64,000 nt of DNA from JANQPX01 sp965204405 (lineage in GTDB: Bacteria > Pseudomonadota > Alphaproteobacteria > Geminicoccales > Geminicoccaceae), in the NCBI GenBank assembly GCA_965204405.1, contig CBDBEN010000004.1, positions 868,001 through 932,000 of the forward strand. Direction: 5' to 3'. The notes under the pieces are model-generated. The model was given only the letters and a program-made list of their open reading frames with translations. It made no database searches and was not told where the DNA came from. Every line of letters starts with the position of its first letter. The first letter of the stretch is position 1. This document shows, in pieces, positions 16,430 through 25,653 of the stretch. The translations under genes were made by a program, and so were the position numbers.

Positions 16430-19400
16430 TAAGAAGACAGTCTGATCTCCATCAGGCGCCGCCAACCCGACCGATAAATAGCAATGCCGGCGACAATGAC
16501 AGAGGTTGCTATCGTTGGGATCGTTGCCAGCTCAACGCCGGATAAGGGGGTGATGTCGCCATCCTTTTCGATCATGACCAGGTCCGCGAACTCCATGACA
16601 TGGTAAAGCATGGTCGAAAGGACGTCTTTGAATGGGAACAGATCAATTCCGGTCATGCTTATGACTTCGTAGGCTGTTCTGATGGTCGCGTAGAGACCAA
16701 TTGAGAGGTCCGTCAAGATGACCGCCCCCATGATGATCCCGAAGACCGCAATCGTGATGTAGGTCGTTATCACCTTGTTTGAGCGCAAGGCGATCCGCTC
16801 TACCACGGTTGGCGGAGGAGGAGGATACACCGCCCCAACAATCAGTCTCGTAAGAGTTGCAGCGCCAATTGCGATGACAAGGGTAGAGACCAATTTCGAA
16901 AATGGCCGAACGGTAGGGATGTGGTCTTCAACGAATAATAGATAGTCGTAAGATCCATGAAGAAGAGCCGGAACAAGGATTGCCAGGCAACGATAGCGCC
17001 ATTGTTCTTGGGGATAACGCCAGGAGAGCGCCAGAAAACCGGCGCCGCAGCCGGCCATGACGAGATGCGTGGGCAGGGACTGTACGCTTCTGATGATCGG
17101 TGAGTAGAGGCCCTGAGCAATCGCGTAATCCCAATTCTCCAGCGCTGCGAAACTCAGGCCAACAGCTAGCCCTACAGCAATGATCGTGAGCGGCCGGTTC
17201 TGTAGAGCCCAGCGCCGGCAAACCCAAATAACCGTGATGAGCTTGGCAAGCTCCTCTACCGGGCCAACCTGGACAATAGCTCGGAGCGATGCGATCCAAG
17301 CATTCTCAATGTCTTCAAAAAATGGTTTGGCCCAAAAATTGATGAGGCCGACAAGATATAATATCGGCATAAAGACAGCGGCGGATATCCATATGAGGTG
17401 GCCAGGCTTGCCGAAGAAATTTGACCTTGCAAGCCATACAAGAAGAAGTAGAGCTGGAATAATTGTTGGAATAAAAGAATAGAAAACATAATTCTTTCCT
17501 CTGGCTAGTTGGCCTTGTTCGAAAAATAACATGGATAAATTTATAATCCGACCATTGCTTACTTCATAGTCTGCGTTGAGTGCTGCAAGCTCATGTTTCA
17601 TTCTCTCGGTTTCTAATTGAATTCGATCCGAATGGAGCGCCATGGCTTTCTCATCACGACCCCATTCTGAATAGAGATTTTGTAAACTGGCCATGGCGTT
17701 CAGCGTGTCAACATGATGTTCGCCAAGGGCTTGCCGGTGAATTTGGAGTATGTCGCGTCGCAGGGTCAGAGCCGGACGATATTCCTTGAGCAACATGAGT
17801 TGTCCGGCCAAATTGTCCATGGTGTTAAGCGTGTGGGGATGCTCATTCCCGAAGACGTTGCGCCGGCTCTGCAGGGCCTGCCTAAAATAAAACCGAGCCG
17901 CCTTGTAGTCGTCTTGATTGTAGTGCAGCCAAGCCAACAGATGCATCGCGCGCATGGTATCGGGATGCTTGCCGCCAAGCGTCTGCTGACGTTGCCGCAA
18001 GGTCTCCGCCATGAGCGTTACGGCGTCCCCGTTCCGGCCGCGATCTTTCAACAGCCAGGCCATCTCCTCGGAGCTATCCAGCGTTGCGGGGTGTTGGCGG
18101 CCGAGCGCGTTTTGACGGCGCTCTATGGTCTCTGTGAGAAGCGTCTCAGCTTCATCATAGCGTTCAACCCGCTGATACCGCACAGCGAGATCATTCATGG
18201 CGGACAGTGTATCGAGATCGGAATCGCCATGGGTCTCGCGGCGTTGCTGCACAAGCTCGGCAAACTTCGCCAACAGGGCGCCGCTTTGCTCATCAAGCCC
18301 TTGCTTGTCGTAGAACCATATCAGGTCATCCAACACTTCAAATATGTCGGGATGGTCATGCCCGAGATGTTGCCGGCGGAGCTTAAGGGCCTTCCAATAG
18401 AGCGCTTCCGCCTCTTTGAAGCGTTTCCGCTCAGTATAGTGGCCGGCCAGATTACGCATGCTACTGATGGTATCCGGATGGCCGTCGCCCAAATGCATCC
18501 GCCTAAGCTCAAGGCTTCTCGATAGCAGCTTGATCGCCTCCTTTGGTCGGCCCAATTGGTCATACAAGAATCCAAGATTATTCAGACTGGTCAAAGCGCC
18601 GGAATGCTCCGGGCCGAAGGCGTTGCGATGGCGCCGCAGCGTGTCCCACAAAAGCGGCTCCAGCTCATCGTAGCGACCGCCGTAATAAAGCGTTCCCCCA
18701 TACAGGAGCAGGCTTTCAAGGGTATCCGGATGATCCTCGCCAAGGAGGTCGCAGCGCATATCGAGCGTTCGCGATAGGAGTTTCTGCGCATCCCTCCAAC
18801 GGCCGTGATCCGTGTAGAGGACGCCTAGGTTATGCATGATCAAAAGCACATCCTGATCGGCGTCACCCTCTTTCAGGCGGCTCTCGATCCTGTCGTGCAT
18901 GGCGCCGATGATGGTTTGCGCAGCGCTATAACGCCCTTGCTCCGCGAAAAGCCTGGCGAGATCATTCATACTACCTAGGGCATCCGGATGGTCGTTGCCC
19001 AGCGCATCCCGGCGCGCGCGCAAGGTCTCCCAATAGAGCGTTGCCGCCTCGTCATACCGAGCTTGCTTCTGGAGCGCAGAGGCGAGGTCGTTCTTGAGGT
19101 TGAGCGTATCGGGATGATCCTCGCCCAAACGTTTGGCGCGCCCATGAAGGGCTTCACGATAGAGCGTCTCAGCCTCGGCATAGCGTCCAAGGTCGAGCTG
19201 GATTGACGCGGCGCTATCCAAACCTTCAATCGTTTTCGGATGCTCAATGCCGAGTCGTTCTTCGGCAAGATCGAGCGCTTGCTTGGCGATTTTCTCACCA
19301 TCGCGGTAGCGGCCTACTCGGCGCGCTTCATTTGCTCTTTCGATTTGGTCGTCTACTTGGCGCCCTACCAAGCTGGTTTCGTTCGAGATCCCGATTGTTG

Positions 19401-19455
19401 CAATAGCGGAGTTGATCGCGCAAACGGCTCCCCAAAGCCAGTATTTTTTTAACAT
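16429..19455 (-). CDS. TPR-array protein fused to a PrsW-type intramembrane protease
   Basis: The 1008-aa protein starts with one membrane or signal segment (about residues 6-24). Residues about 45-595 form some 13 TPR units of 42 aa of the kinesin-light-chain/NPHP type: LG-x-x-HPDT repeats at exact 42-residue spacing (H72, 114, 156, 242, 284, 326, 368, 455, 497, 539, 581). From about 655 to the end there are eight or nine membrane helices containing the PrsW (M82) motifs: GPVEELAK (E734, E735), LENWDY (E773) and HGSYDY (H833, D837). PrsW proteases cleave membrane-bound anti-sigma factors or similar substrates. The TPR array, placed outside the membrane, would be the sensor or substrate-recruiting part (inference). 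A divergent gene for a 42-aa single-helix membrane protein faces it across 209 bp. Confidence 0.87.
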   Translation of the reverse strand: MLKKYWLWGAVCAINSAIATIGISNETSLVGRQVDDQIERANEARRVGRYRDGEKIAKQALDLAEERLGIEHPKTIEGLDSAASIQLDLGRYAEAETLYREALHGRAKRLGEDHPDTLNLKNDLASALQKQARYDEAATLYWETLRARRDALGNDHPDALGSMNDLARLFAEQGRYSAAQTIIGAMHDRIESRLKEGDADQDVLLIMHNLGVLYTDHGRWRDAQKLLSRTLDMRCDLLGEDHPDTLESLLLYGGTLYYGGRYDELEPLLWDTLRRHRNAFGPEHSGALTSLNNLGFLYDQLGRPKEAIKLLSRSLELRRMHLGDGHPDTISSMRNLAGHYTERKRFKEAEALYWKALKLRRQHLGHDHPDIFEVLDDLIWFYDKQGLDEQSGALLAKFAELVQQRRETHGDSDLDTLSAMNDLAVRYQRVERYDEAETLLTETIERRQNALGRQHPATLDSSEEMAWLLKDRGRNGDAVTLMAETLRQRQQTLGGKHPDTMRAMHLLAWLHYNQDDYKAARFYFRQALQSRRNVFGNEHPHTLNTMDNLAGQLMLLKEYRPALTLRRDILQIHRQALGEHHVDTLNAMASLQNLYSEWGRDEKAMALHSDRIQLETERMKHELAALNADYEVSNGRIINLSMLFFEQGQLARGKNYVFYSFIPTIIPALLLLVWLARSNFFGKPGHLIWISAAVFMPILYLVGLINFWAKPFFEDIENAWIASLRAIVQVGPVEELAKLITVIWVCRRWALQNRPLTIIAVGLAVGLSFAALENWDYAIAQGLYSPIIRSVQSLPTHLVMAGCGAGFLALSWRYPQEQWRYRCLAILVPALLHGSYDYLLFVEDHIPTVRPFSKLVSTLVIAIGAATLTRLIVGAVYPPPPPTVVERIALRSNKVITTYITIAVFGIIMGAVILTDLSIGLYATIRTAYEVISMTGIDLFPFKDVLSTMLYHVMEFADLVMIEKDGDITPLSGVELATIPTIATSVIVAGIAIYRSGWRRLMEIRLSS

Positions 19456-19664
19456 CTTTCTCTCAAATGGATTTTATTTAGCTTAGTGTTAAATTTTTCA
19501 TCATTTTTATCTACTGGTGACATGTAATCAATGCTGGGTTTTGCGATCTGAGTCTGAACTTAATTTTGTGTATGTGGAAATACCTTGCCTTCCTCTCGTA
19601 ACGCTCAAGCTTGTCATTAAGGAGCGGCACGCTAAGAACGCCGGCCAAAATCAGGGAGAAAAAT
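19456..19664. promoter_or_regulatory. AT-rich divergent intergenic region
   Basis: This spacer separates the 5' ends of the TPR-PrsW gene and the small membrane protein gene and must hold both promoters. It is clearly AT-richer than its surroundings (runs such as TTTTTCATCATTTTT). No exact -35/-10 pair or operator stands out. Confidence 0.45.
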
Positions 19665-19793
19665 ATGCTTCAAGATAAGCGTCTCGTGTACGTCGTTGCG
19701 GCGGTTGTCGTCATTCTGATCATTGGTTATGCAGGCGGTTGGTTTAGCGGAAGCGAACCTGAGCCAGCTCAGCAAGAAGAAACCACCAATTAG
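19665..19793 (+). CDS. Small single-pass membrane protein
   Basis: From the ATG at 19665, preceded by AGGGAGA, the 42-aa product consists of a short basic N-terminus, one strongly hydrophobic helix (LVYVVAAVVVILIIGYAGGW) and an acidic tail (SEPEPAQQEE). It is transcribed away from the TPR-PrsW gene. Its size and topology resemble substrates or regulators of intramembrane proteases, but that link is conjecture from position alone. Confidence 0.65.
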   Translation: MLQDKRLVYVVAAVVVILIIGYAGGWFSGSEPEPAQQEETTN

Positions 19794-19982
19794 ATCGGAA
19801 TTGCTGAACTGCGGCTTCTAAGCGTCGAACTTGATCGCTCGCTGCGGATCTGGCCTCTAGCATCAGGCAGAGCTCTGCCGGAAAGCAGGCATTCCGAGCG
19901 GGCTCCTCGTGGTGATGTTTGACCGAATGGGTCATAAGCTTGACAACAAGCAGATCAGTAAAGATTGGGACTGATGATTGGC

Positions 19983-20516
19983 TCATTCATTGGCATTGCG
20001 GAGGCGAATTCGGCTGATGTGGAACGAGGTCGACCTGGCGTCTCTGAGGGCGCTGAGACTCGGTAGCGGCCTGGTCTCGACGCCAGCGTCTTCGAGGCTC
20101 GCCAGGAGATTATCAATCATCTGGATACTCAATGGCGAAACGGCATGCTCTGACACATGCATGCCTGCGTCATTCAGATCGATAAATGGCTGCGATGGGA
20201 ACTCGTAGCGAAATAGACGGGTCTCGCTGATTCGATCCAGCCACCCCTCTTCAAAGAAGGCCACCATCGGTTTGGAGCTGTCACTCCAATAGGTCGCGAT
20301 GTCCTCTTCTGAGGACTTCGGCAGTTTCCACATCACGATGCGCGGGCAATCTCTTGGGAAGAGGTAGAGAGGGCTATGAGCGGCGTCGATTGCCCAAACG
20401 AGCGGTCCATTCAGCCATTCCATCCCGGGACGACGCCGCGAAGGGACCCGCACAGGTCGTGGCTCGAACCGCGATATATGACCGTCCTCGCTGAAGTGGT
20501 AGAGACGTTGCGCCAT
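19983..20516 (-). CDS. DUF6886-like hypothetical protein
   Basis: The 177-aa protein starts LYHFSEDGHISRFEPRPV and contains LVWAIDAAHSPLYLFPRDCP and EEGWLDRI, which I associate with the uncharacterised DUF6886 family of cytosolic proteins. No catalytic motif, signal peptide or membrane segment is visible. The gene stands alone between the small membrane protein and an IS110 element. The spacer 19794-19982 shows nothing supported. Confidence 0.6.
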   Translation of the reverse strand: MAQRLYHFSEDGHISRFEPRPVRVPSRRRPGMEWLNGPLVWAIDAAHSPLYLFPRDCPRIVMWKLPKSSEEDIATYWSDSSKPMVAFFEEGWLDRISETRLFRYEFPSQPFIDLNDAGMHVSEHAVSPLSIQMIDNLLASLEDAGVETRPLPSLSALRDARSTSFHISRIRLRNANE

Positions 20517-20668
20517 GGATCGAGCCTATCATCTTGCAAACGCTGCTCGCCACCTCGGCGGAGGAAAAGTGGCGGAGAGCTGCCGCGGCAACGCGTATCG
20601 CCAGTTACCGTCGTTGAACATCCCGGCGGAAATTTGAAGTCCCAAAGGTGGCGCGGATCGTGATCGGA

Positions 20669-21868
20669 TTAGGGTTGGATTTTGTATGGCCGGTCGTTCT
20701 TGAGCATCTTGAAGATGACGGGACACAGATGTCGTCCGAGTGCCCGGATGGCCTGGTTGTACTTTTTGCCCTCGGCGCGTTTTTTCTCGTAATAGCGCTT
20801 TGATTGTGGGCAGAGTTTTCGGTGAATATCGACCGCGATGCGCATGGCCGCCTTGGCTCGAACATTGACATGTTTGGAACGCTTGGAGCGACGTGACTTA
20901 CCGGAGCTATGATCGAGGGCGGCCATGCCGAGATAAAGGGCGAGGCTGGCTTCGTTGCGGAAACGATCGATGGTGCCGATCTCGCCGGCGAGCTCTGCGC
21001 AGCAGATGGTGCCAAAGCCAGGAATGGTATCGAGTTGACGCGCGATCGCTGAGCTGCTGTTGACGCGTGCCATCTGTTTCTTCAGCGCCTTGATCTGATG
21101 ATGCAGCTCCAGCATCCGCTCAGCATCCTGCTGGATCATATCGCCGACCAGTTCGGCATCTTGGCTGAAGAACGCCTTCTTTTGCCAGGCCTGGATACTG
21201 TCAGCGAACCGTTCGCCGATACCAGGTACATTGACGAGGGTTGTGCGCCGAATGCGGGCAAGCTTGAGCAGCCCCTTGCGGCAGGTGAGAAAGTTCAGGA
21301 ACCAGTAATTGGCGACCTCTCGGGTGATTTCCAACAAACCAGGACAAACCGCCTGGAGGTCGGCCTGCAATGCGCTCCCCAGCCGCGTTCGCTCGTCGAC
21401 CAGACGCCGTCGACGGCGCGACAGGCGTTTGAGGACATGGTTCTCTTCCGGGATCGGCACGATTTCCTGGAGCACACCGCGCGCCATGGGCAGGTGATCA
21501 CGTAGCTGGAACAGCTCCAGGGTCTTTTTCGTATCGATCCGATCGGTCTTGGCGGCCGCCGGAAAGATCTCCTTGAAGCGGGCCAGCTTCAGATTATTGA
21601 CATTGAACAGCGGCCAGCCCTTGGCGCCGACCAAGCTGTCGAGGGGTCTGATGTGACCGTTGTAACCTTCCATAGCCACGGCAATCGGTACGGCATGGCG
21701 TTTCGCCGAGGTCTCAACACGACGAAAGAAATCGTCGAAGCCAGCCGCCGTATGCGTAATTTCGAACTCCTCGAGCAGACGGCCATCCGACAGCCCGATC
21801 GCCACGTTATGACAACGTGACCCGACATCGATCCCAACACGAAGTTCCAAGGAGGCAGAAGTCGCCAA
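20669..21868 (-). CDS. IS110-family transposase (DEDD recombinase)
   Basis: The 399-aa product has an N-terminal RuvC-like DEDD domain (RVGIDVGSRCHNVAIG, then VAMEGYNGH, then AAKTDRIDTKKTLELF) and a C-terminal transposase_20 domain (LDTIPGFGTICCAELAGEIG, ASLALYLGMAALDHSSG). IS110 enzymes integrate by a bridge-RNA-guided mechanism. The start is TTG at 21868, supported by GAAGGAG seven bases upstream. Element ends are not marked by inverted repeats, as is usual for the family. Confidence 0.92.
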   Translation of the reverse strand: MATSASLELRVGIDVGSRCHNVAIGLSDGRLLEEFEITHTAAGFDDFFRRVETSAKRHAVPIAVAMEGYNGHIRPLDSLVGAKGWPLFNVNNLKLARFKEIFPAAAKTDRIDTKKTLELFQLRDHLPMARGVLQEIVPIPEENHVLKRLSRRRRRLVDERTRLGSALQADLQAVCPGLLEITREVANYWFLNFLTCRKGLLKLARIRRTTLVNVPGIGERFADSIQAWQKKAFFSQDAELVGDMIQQDAERMLELHHQIKALKKQMARVNSSSAIARQLDTIPGFGTICCAELAGEIGTIDRFRNEASLALYLGMAALDHSSGKSRRSKRSKHVNVRAKAAMRIAVDIHRKLCPQSKRYYEKKRAEGKKYNQAIRALGRHLCPVIFKMLKNDRPYKIQP

Positions 21869-22171
21869 CGATCACTCCTTCAGTCGACAAGGTCCAAAGG
21901 GTCATCCTTCGGGTCTTGTCTACCAAAGCCACAATCGCAAGCGATCGGCACCATCCCGGTGGACCCGTTGGATGATGCAGGTGACGGGGGCGGCATTTCA
22001 AACTGGGGTGAAACCGGCAAGCCGGACCACAGACCCAAAGAGCCACACTCCCGCCGGACGACAACCTACTTGATGGCCACTACGCCCACCACCTGCATGA
22101 CGAGAAAAAATCGCGGCCGCCGCTATGGAAATGTGGATAACTCGCTACGCGAGTTACCGCACATTCCCACA
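21869..22171 (-). other. Non-coding 5' flank of IS110: candidate bridge-RNA region with a long stem-loop
   Basis: In IS110-group elements the bridge RNA is encoded in the non-coding end upstream of the recombinase. This 300-bp flank has no supported gene. It ends in a long hairpin: GGAAATGTGGATAACTCGC (22127-22145), a TAC loop and GCGAGTTACCGCACATTCCC (22149-22168), pairing apart from one bulge and one mismatch. The RNA itself is inferred from family knowledge. The rest of the gap to 22439 shows nothing recognised. Confidence 0.35.
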
Positions 22172-22439
22172 GCCCAACAACAGCAACCAACTCGTTATTT
22201 CAGTGGTAGACCCGAACCCGTCACAACGGCCTGGCGCAATGACGGTCAAAAAGAGCGGAAAGCGGACTCAGGCGGGCGGTCATCGTGATGATTGTGCTGT
22301 CACGAAGTCCAAGCTACTACCTGCGTTCCTTGACGGATATGGAAGGCATCTCACCTTAATATATGAATAAGCAACTCCGTGCCGAATCCGTCAAACTTGG
22401 ATTGTGATGCCCGGAACAGCAAATCAGGGAGGTCAGGCG

Positions 22440-23702
22440 ATGTCACGAGCATTATTCGCGCATATGGTAACTTTCATGTTTGCCCTGATTGGCATGGTTA
22501 GTGTCGACATTGCCATGGCCCAGGACCGCAGCCTCAAGGTTTGGTTTGGTCGCGAGAATTTCGTTCCGGACGATCAGTTCAAGACCTTCATGGCTGACAA
22601 TCCGGACATCGATGTCAGCTTCGAGGTTGTTCGCCTGGAGGACGTTGCAGCGCAGCTTCTTCTCGCCATGCGCTCCAACACCGCGCCCGACATCGTGCAG
22701 ATCCATGCCGCAACCGTGCCACAGCTCGCAAATGGTGGCGTCCTTCATGACGCTACGGCTTTGATCGAGGGCATCGAGAAAGATTTTCCCGAAACCTATA
22801 GTCAGCTTGCGCCGATCACCTGGTCGGCCGCGACTCACGAAGGCAAGATTTACGGGGCGTCCCTCCACAATCAGGGCATCTATCTCACTTACCGCACCGA
22901 CTGGCTCAAGGCAGCTGGTGTGCAGCTGCCGCTGGAGACTATCGATGCAGTCCTCGATGCTGCGCGCGCCATGGCTGCACTTGGTGACGATCGCTATGGC
23001 TTCAGCTTGATCGGCTGCTGTCATTCGCCGGTCTGGGAGATGCCGCTATTCCGCAGCATGGGCGGGGAGTATGTCGATGGCGTGCCGCAAATCGATTCCG
23101 AGCCTGGCCATGCGTGGATCAGCTTCTATCAGACCTTGATCCGTGAGGGCATGGCCAACCCGGATACGCTTTCCTGGGACTCGGGCGAGATGCGCTCGGC
23201 CTTCATCGGCGGACGCGCCGGCATGATGAACGAAGGCGAGCATATCTACGTCCCGCTGCACGAACAGATTCCTTATAGCGAGGGCAAATGGGGTTTCTCC
23301 GCATTGCCCAAACTCGCCGGTTACGAGGACAAGTCGGTACAATCGGGATTTGGTTTTCCCTATGTCATCACCACGGCGAGCGAAGATCCCGACGCCGCGA
23401 TCCTCGCGATCGAGTACCTGGCGCGCGCCGATATCGTGAAGTCAGTGGCGATCGATTACCAGCCGACCAGCAACATGGCGGTCTCGGAGGATCAGGAATA
23501 TCTCAAGGCCAAGCCCTGGGCGCCGGATATCCTGCCGCTGTCGTCACAGCTCGACCCGCTGCCCTCTCACCCCACGGCGCAGATCCAGCTCTACGAAGTC
23601 CTGAAAGAACTGCGCCAGGCGATGATTGCCGACCCCGACGAAGATCCCGCGGCCATGGCGGCACGCTATCAAGAGCAGCTCAACGCGGCAGCAAACAACT
23701 GA
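22440..23702 (+). CDS. Sugar ABC transporter substrate-binding protein (family 1)
   Basis: From the ATG at 22440 (GGGAGG upstream) the 420-aa protein has a Sec signal peptide ending near AMAQ and a family 1 (MalE/UgpB-like) periplasmic binding fold: LKVWFGRENF, PDIVQIHAATVPQLANGG, GKIYGASLHNQGIYLTYRTD, FIGGRAGMMNEGEH. It delivers a sugar to the two permeases encoded next. The gene opens an operon of five genes (to 27962). The catabolic genes suggest a ketose or acid sugar ligand, but the identity is unknown. Confidence 0.9.
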   Translation: MSRALFAHMVTFMFALIGMVSVDIAMAQDRSLKVWFGRENFVPDDQFKTFMADNPDIDVSFEVVRLEDVAAQLLLAMRSNTAPDIVQIHAATVPQLANGGVLHDATALIEGIEKDFPETYSQLAPITWSAATHEGKIYGASLHNQGIYLTYRTDWLKAAGVQLPLETIDAVLDAARAMAALGDDRYGFSLIGCCHSPVWEMPLFRSMGGEYVDGVPQIDSEPGHAWISFYQTLIREGMANPDTLSWDSGEMRSAFIGGRAGMMNEGEHIYVPLHEQIPYSEGKWGFSALPKLAGYEDKSVQSGFGFPYVITTASEDPDAAILAIEYLARADIVKSVAIDYQPTSNMAVSEDQEYLKAKPWAPDILPLSSQLDPLPSHPTAQIQLYEVLKELRQAMIADPDEDPAAMAARYQEQLNAAANN

Positions 23703-23726
23703 GGCGGCTGGGCCGCACCCCTGACG

Positions 23727-23772
23727 TTACGAGAGCGGCGCATTGTAGGTCTCTGGTGGTGCGCCGCTCTCG
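23727..23772 (+). terminator. Intra-operon stem-loop
   Basis: GAGAGCGGCGCA (starting about 23730) pairs exactly with TGCGCCGCTCTC (about 23759-23771) across a short loop. No U-run follows. Such stems after binding-protein genes commonly stabilise the upstream transcript or attenuate downstream expression. Confidence 0.5.
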
Positions 23773-23838
23773 AACCGGGCTTGACCGGCCGGGATAATCA
23801 ACGTCCTGGCCAAGCCAAACAAGGATGAGCCAGTTCCC

Positions 23839-24732
23839 ATGGCCACGACGATCGGACGTTCCGTGATTTCCCGGCACGCGATACCTTACCTTCTGATCGT
23901 GCCCGGTCTGGCACTCGTCCTCGGCATCCTCGGTTACGGTGTGGTCGCCGGTATCATCCTGTCGTTTCACAAAGTCGACATGTTCATGAACCGGACGTTC
24001 GTCGGCTTCGAAAATTATGTGACGATCTTCAGCGATGCGCGCTTCCAGGCATCGCTGCTACGAACGCTGCTGTTTGTCGTGGCGAGCATCAGCCTTGGCC
24101 TGTTGCTGTCGCTGATATTCGCACTCGCGCTTAGAGCTGTAACCTTCGGCAAACGCTTTTTCCGCAGCCTCAGTCTTGTTCCCTATTTCGTGTCGGGTAT
24201 TGCAGCGGCCGTGATGTGGCGCTTTCTATTCTCGACCAATGTCGGTTTCGTCAATCTTGTGCTCGCCAGTCTGGGATTGCCGGAACAATCCTGGCTTGGC
24301 GATCCTGTGCTCGCCTTCGTCGTTGCCGTGATGGCCAATTGCTGGTTCATGGTGCCGTTCTCGACCTTGATGCTCTTAGGCGGCCTCCTTGGCATCGACA
24401 AAGACATTTTCGATGCTGCGAAGATCGATGGCGCATCGCCGATAGCGACCTTTTTCCGCATCTCCCTGCCGATGATCAAACCCATGCTCGGCGTCGCCCT
24501 GATCTGGCTAAGCTACGCCAGCTTCAGCACCTTCGACATCATCCTGGCACTGACGGCAGGTGGTCCGTTTCACGCCACCGAGGTCGTTTCGCTTTACATG
24601 TACCAGATCGCCTTTCAGCAACTCGACTTCGGCGAGGGCGCCGTCCTCATGGTGGTGCTATTGACCTTCAACGTCGTGCTCAGCCTCGTCTATCTCTATG
24701 TCTTCGTCCTTGGCGCCAACCGCGACCGTTGA
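23839..24732 (+). CDS. Sugar ABC transporter permease (MalF-like)
   Basis: The 297-aa membrane protein has six predicted helices and the CUT1 cytoplasmic EAA-type loop (FDAAKIDGASPIATFFRISLPMIKP), which contacts the ATPase. It pairs with the permease encoded eight bases downstream. The gap of 136 bp after the binding-protein gene contains a GC-rich complementary pair (GAGAGCGGCGCA around 23730 and TGCGCCGCTCTC around 23758), a possible attenuating stem-loop that would favour excess of binding protein. Confidence 0.9.
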   Translation: MATTIGRSVISRHAIPYLLIVPGLALVLGILGYGVVAGIILSFHKVDMFMNRTFVGFENYVTIFSDARFQASLLRTLLFVVASISLGLLLSLIFALALRAVTFGKRFFRSLSLVPYFVSGIAAAVMWRFLFSTNVGFVNLVLASLGLPEQSWLGDPVLAFVVAVMANCWFMVPFSTLMLLGGLLGIDKDIFDAAKIDGASPIATFFRISLPMIKPMLGVALIWLSYASFSTFDIILALTAGGPFHATEVVSLYMYQIAFQQLDFGEGAVLMVVLLTFNVVLSLVYLYVFVLGANRDR

Positions 24733-24739
24733 GGGGGTA

Positions 24740-25630
24740 ATGGCGACAAACGAGCCCATGCGTCTCGATACAACACCCCGGCCAAGGCTTGGCCCGGGGC
24801 TTTGGCTTGCACGGAGCTGGCCGCTCATCGCTCTCTATGCAGCACTCGCATTCCTGGTGCTCTGGACCGTGCTGCCAATCCTCTGGGCGGTGTCCGCTTC
24901 GCTCAAACAGCCGCTTGAAGTCTATGAATCGACGTCGCTCCTGCCGAGGAGCTTCAGCCTCTCCTCCTATTGGGGCGTGCTGACCATGGACGGCTTCGGG
25001 CGTTGGCTGCTCAACAGCACGCTGGTCACCGTTGTCGCAACGATCGTACCTCTCTTCCTCAGCATTCTGGCCGCCTATGCATTCGCGACCTATGCCTTCC
25101 GTTTCCGTCATATCCTGCTTTTTCTCTTTCTGGCACCGCGGATCATTCCGCGCGTCAGCCTCATTGTGCCTTTGAACGACTGGCTATCCCAGCTCGGGCT
25201 ACTCAATACCTATTGGGTGCTGTTCATCACCTACACGGCAAGCGCCATCCCGCTCTCGACATGGATCTTGACCGGCTTCTTCGCCGCCGTCCCGCGCGAG
25301 CTCGAAGAATCAGCTGTCATCGATGGTGCCAATCTCTGGCAACGGCTCTGGTACATCATGCTGCCCGTCGCCTGGCCGGGTGTCATCACGGCGGCGGTTC
25401 TGTGCATCCGTGAAGCCTGGAATGAATTTCCCTTCGTCCTGTCATTCGTCAATCAGACCGATATGCGCACTCTCCCCTATCAGCTCTACCTTCTGCGCGA
25501 TGCCATGGGGATTCAGGACTGGGCTCTGTACAACGCGTTCACCATCATGAGCGTTCTGCCGCTCATCCTCGTCTACATTCTGCTGGAGCGCCGAGTCGTC
25601 GAGAGCCTGATTTCCGGCTCGATCAAGTAA
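24740..25630 (+). CDS. Sugar ABC transporter permease (MalG-like)
   Basis: From the ATG at 24740, preceded by GAGGGGG, the 296-aa protein has six predicted helices and the EAA loop ESAVIDGANLWQRLWYIMLP. With the MalF-like partner it forms the CUT1 channel. No ATPase gene is present in the operon, so energy must come from a shared ATPase encoded elsewhere (inference). Confidence 0.9.
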   Translation: MATNEPMRLDTTPRPRLGPGLWLARSWPLIALYAALAFLVLWTVLPILWAVSASLKQPLEVYESTSLLPRSFSLSSYWGVLTMDGFGRWLLNSTLVTVVATIVPLFLSILAAYAFATYAFRFRHILLFLFLAPRIIPRVSLIVPLNDWLSQLGLLNTYWVLFITYTASAIPLSTWILTGFFAAVPRELEESAVIDGANLWQRLWYIMLPVAWPGVITAAVLCIREAWNEFPFVLSFVNQTDMRTLPYQLYLLRDAMGIQDWALYNAFTIMSVLPLILVYILLERRVVESLISGSIK

Positions 25631-25653
25631 CATCAACCTGGAGAACCTCTGAT

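Noticed and set aside
17713..18525. 270-aa plus-strand frame
   Set aside because: Mirror of the TPR repeats in the TPR-PrsW gene; its periodicity comes from the repeats.
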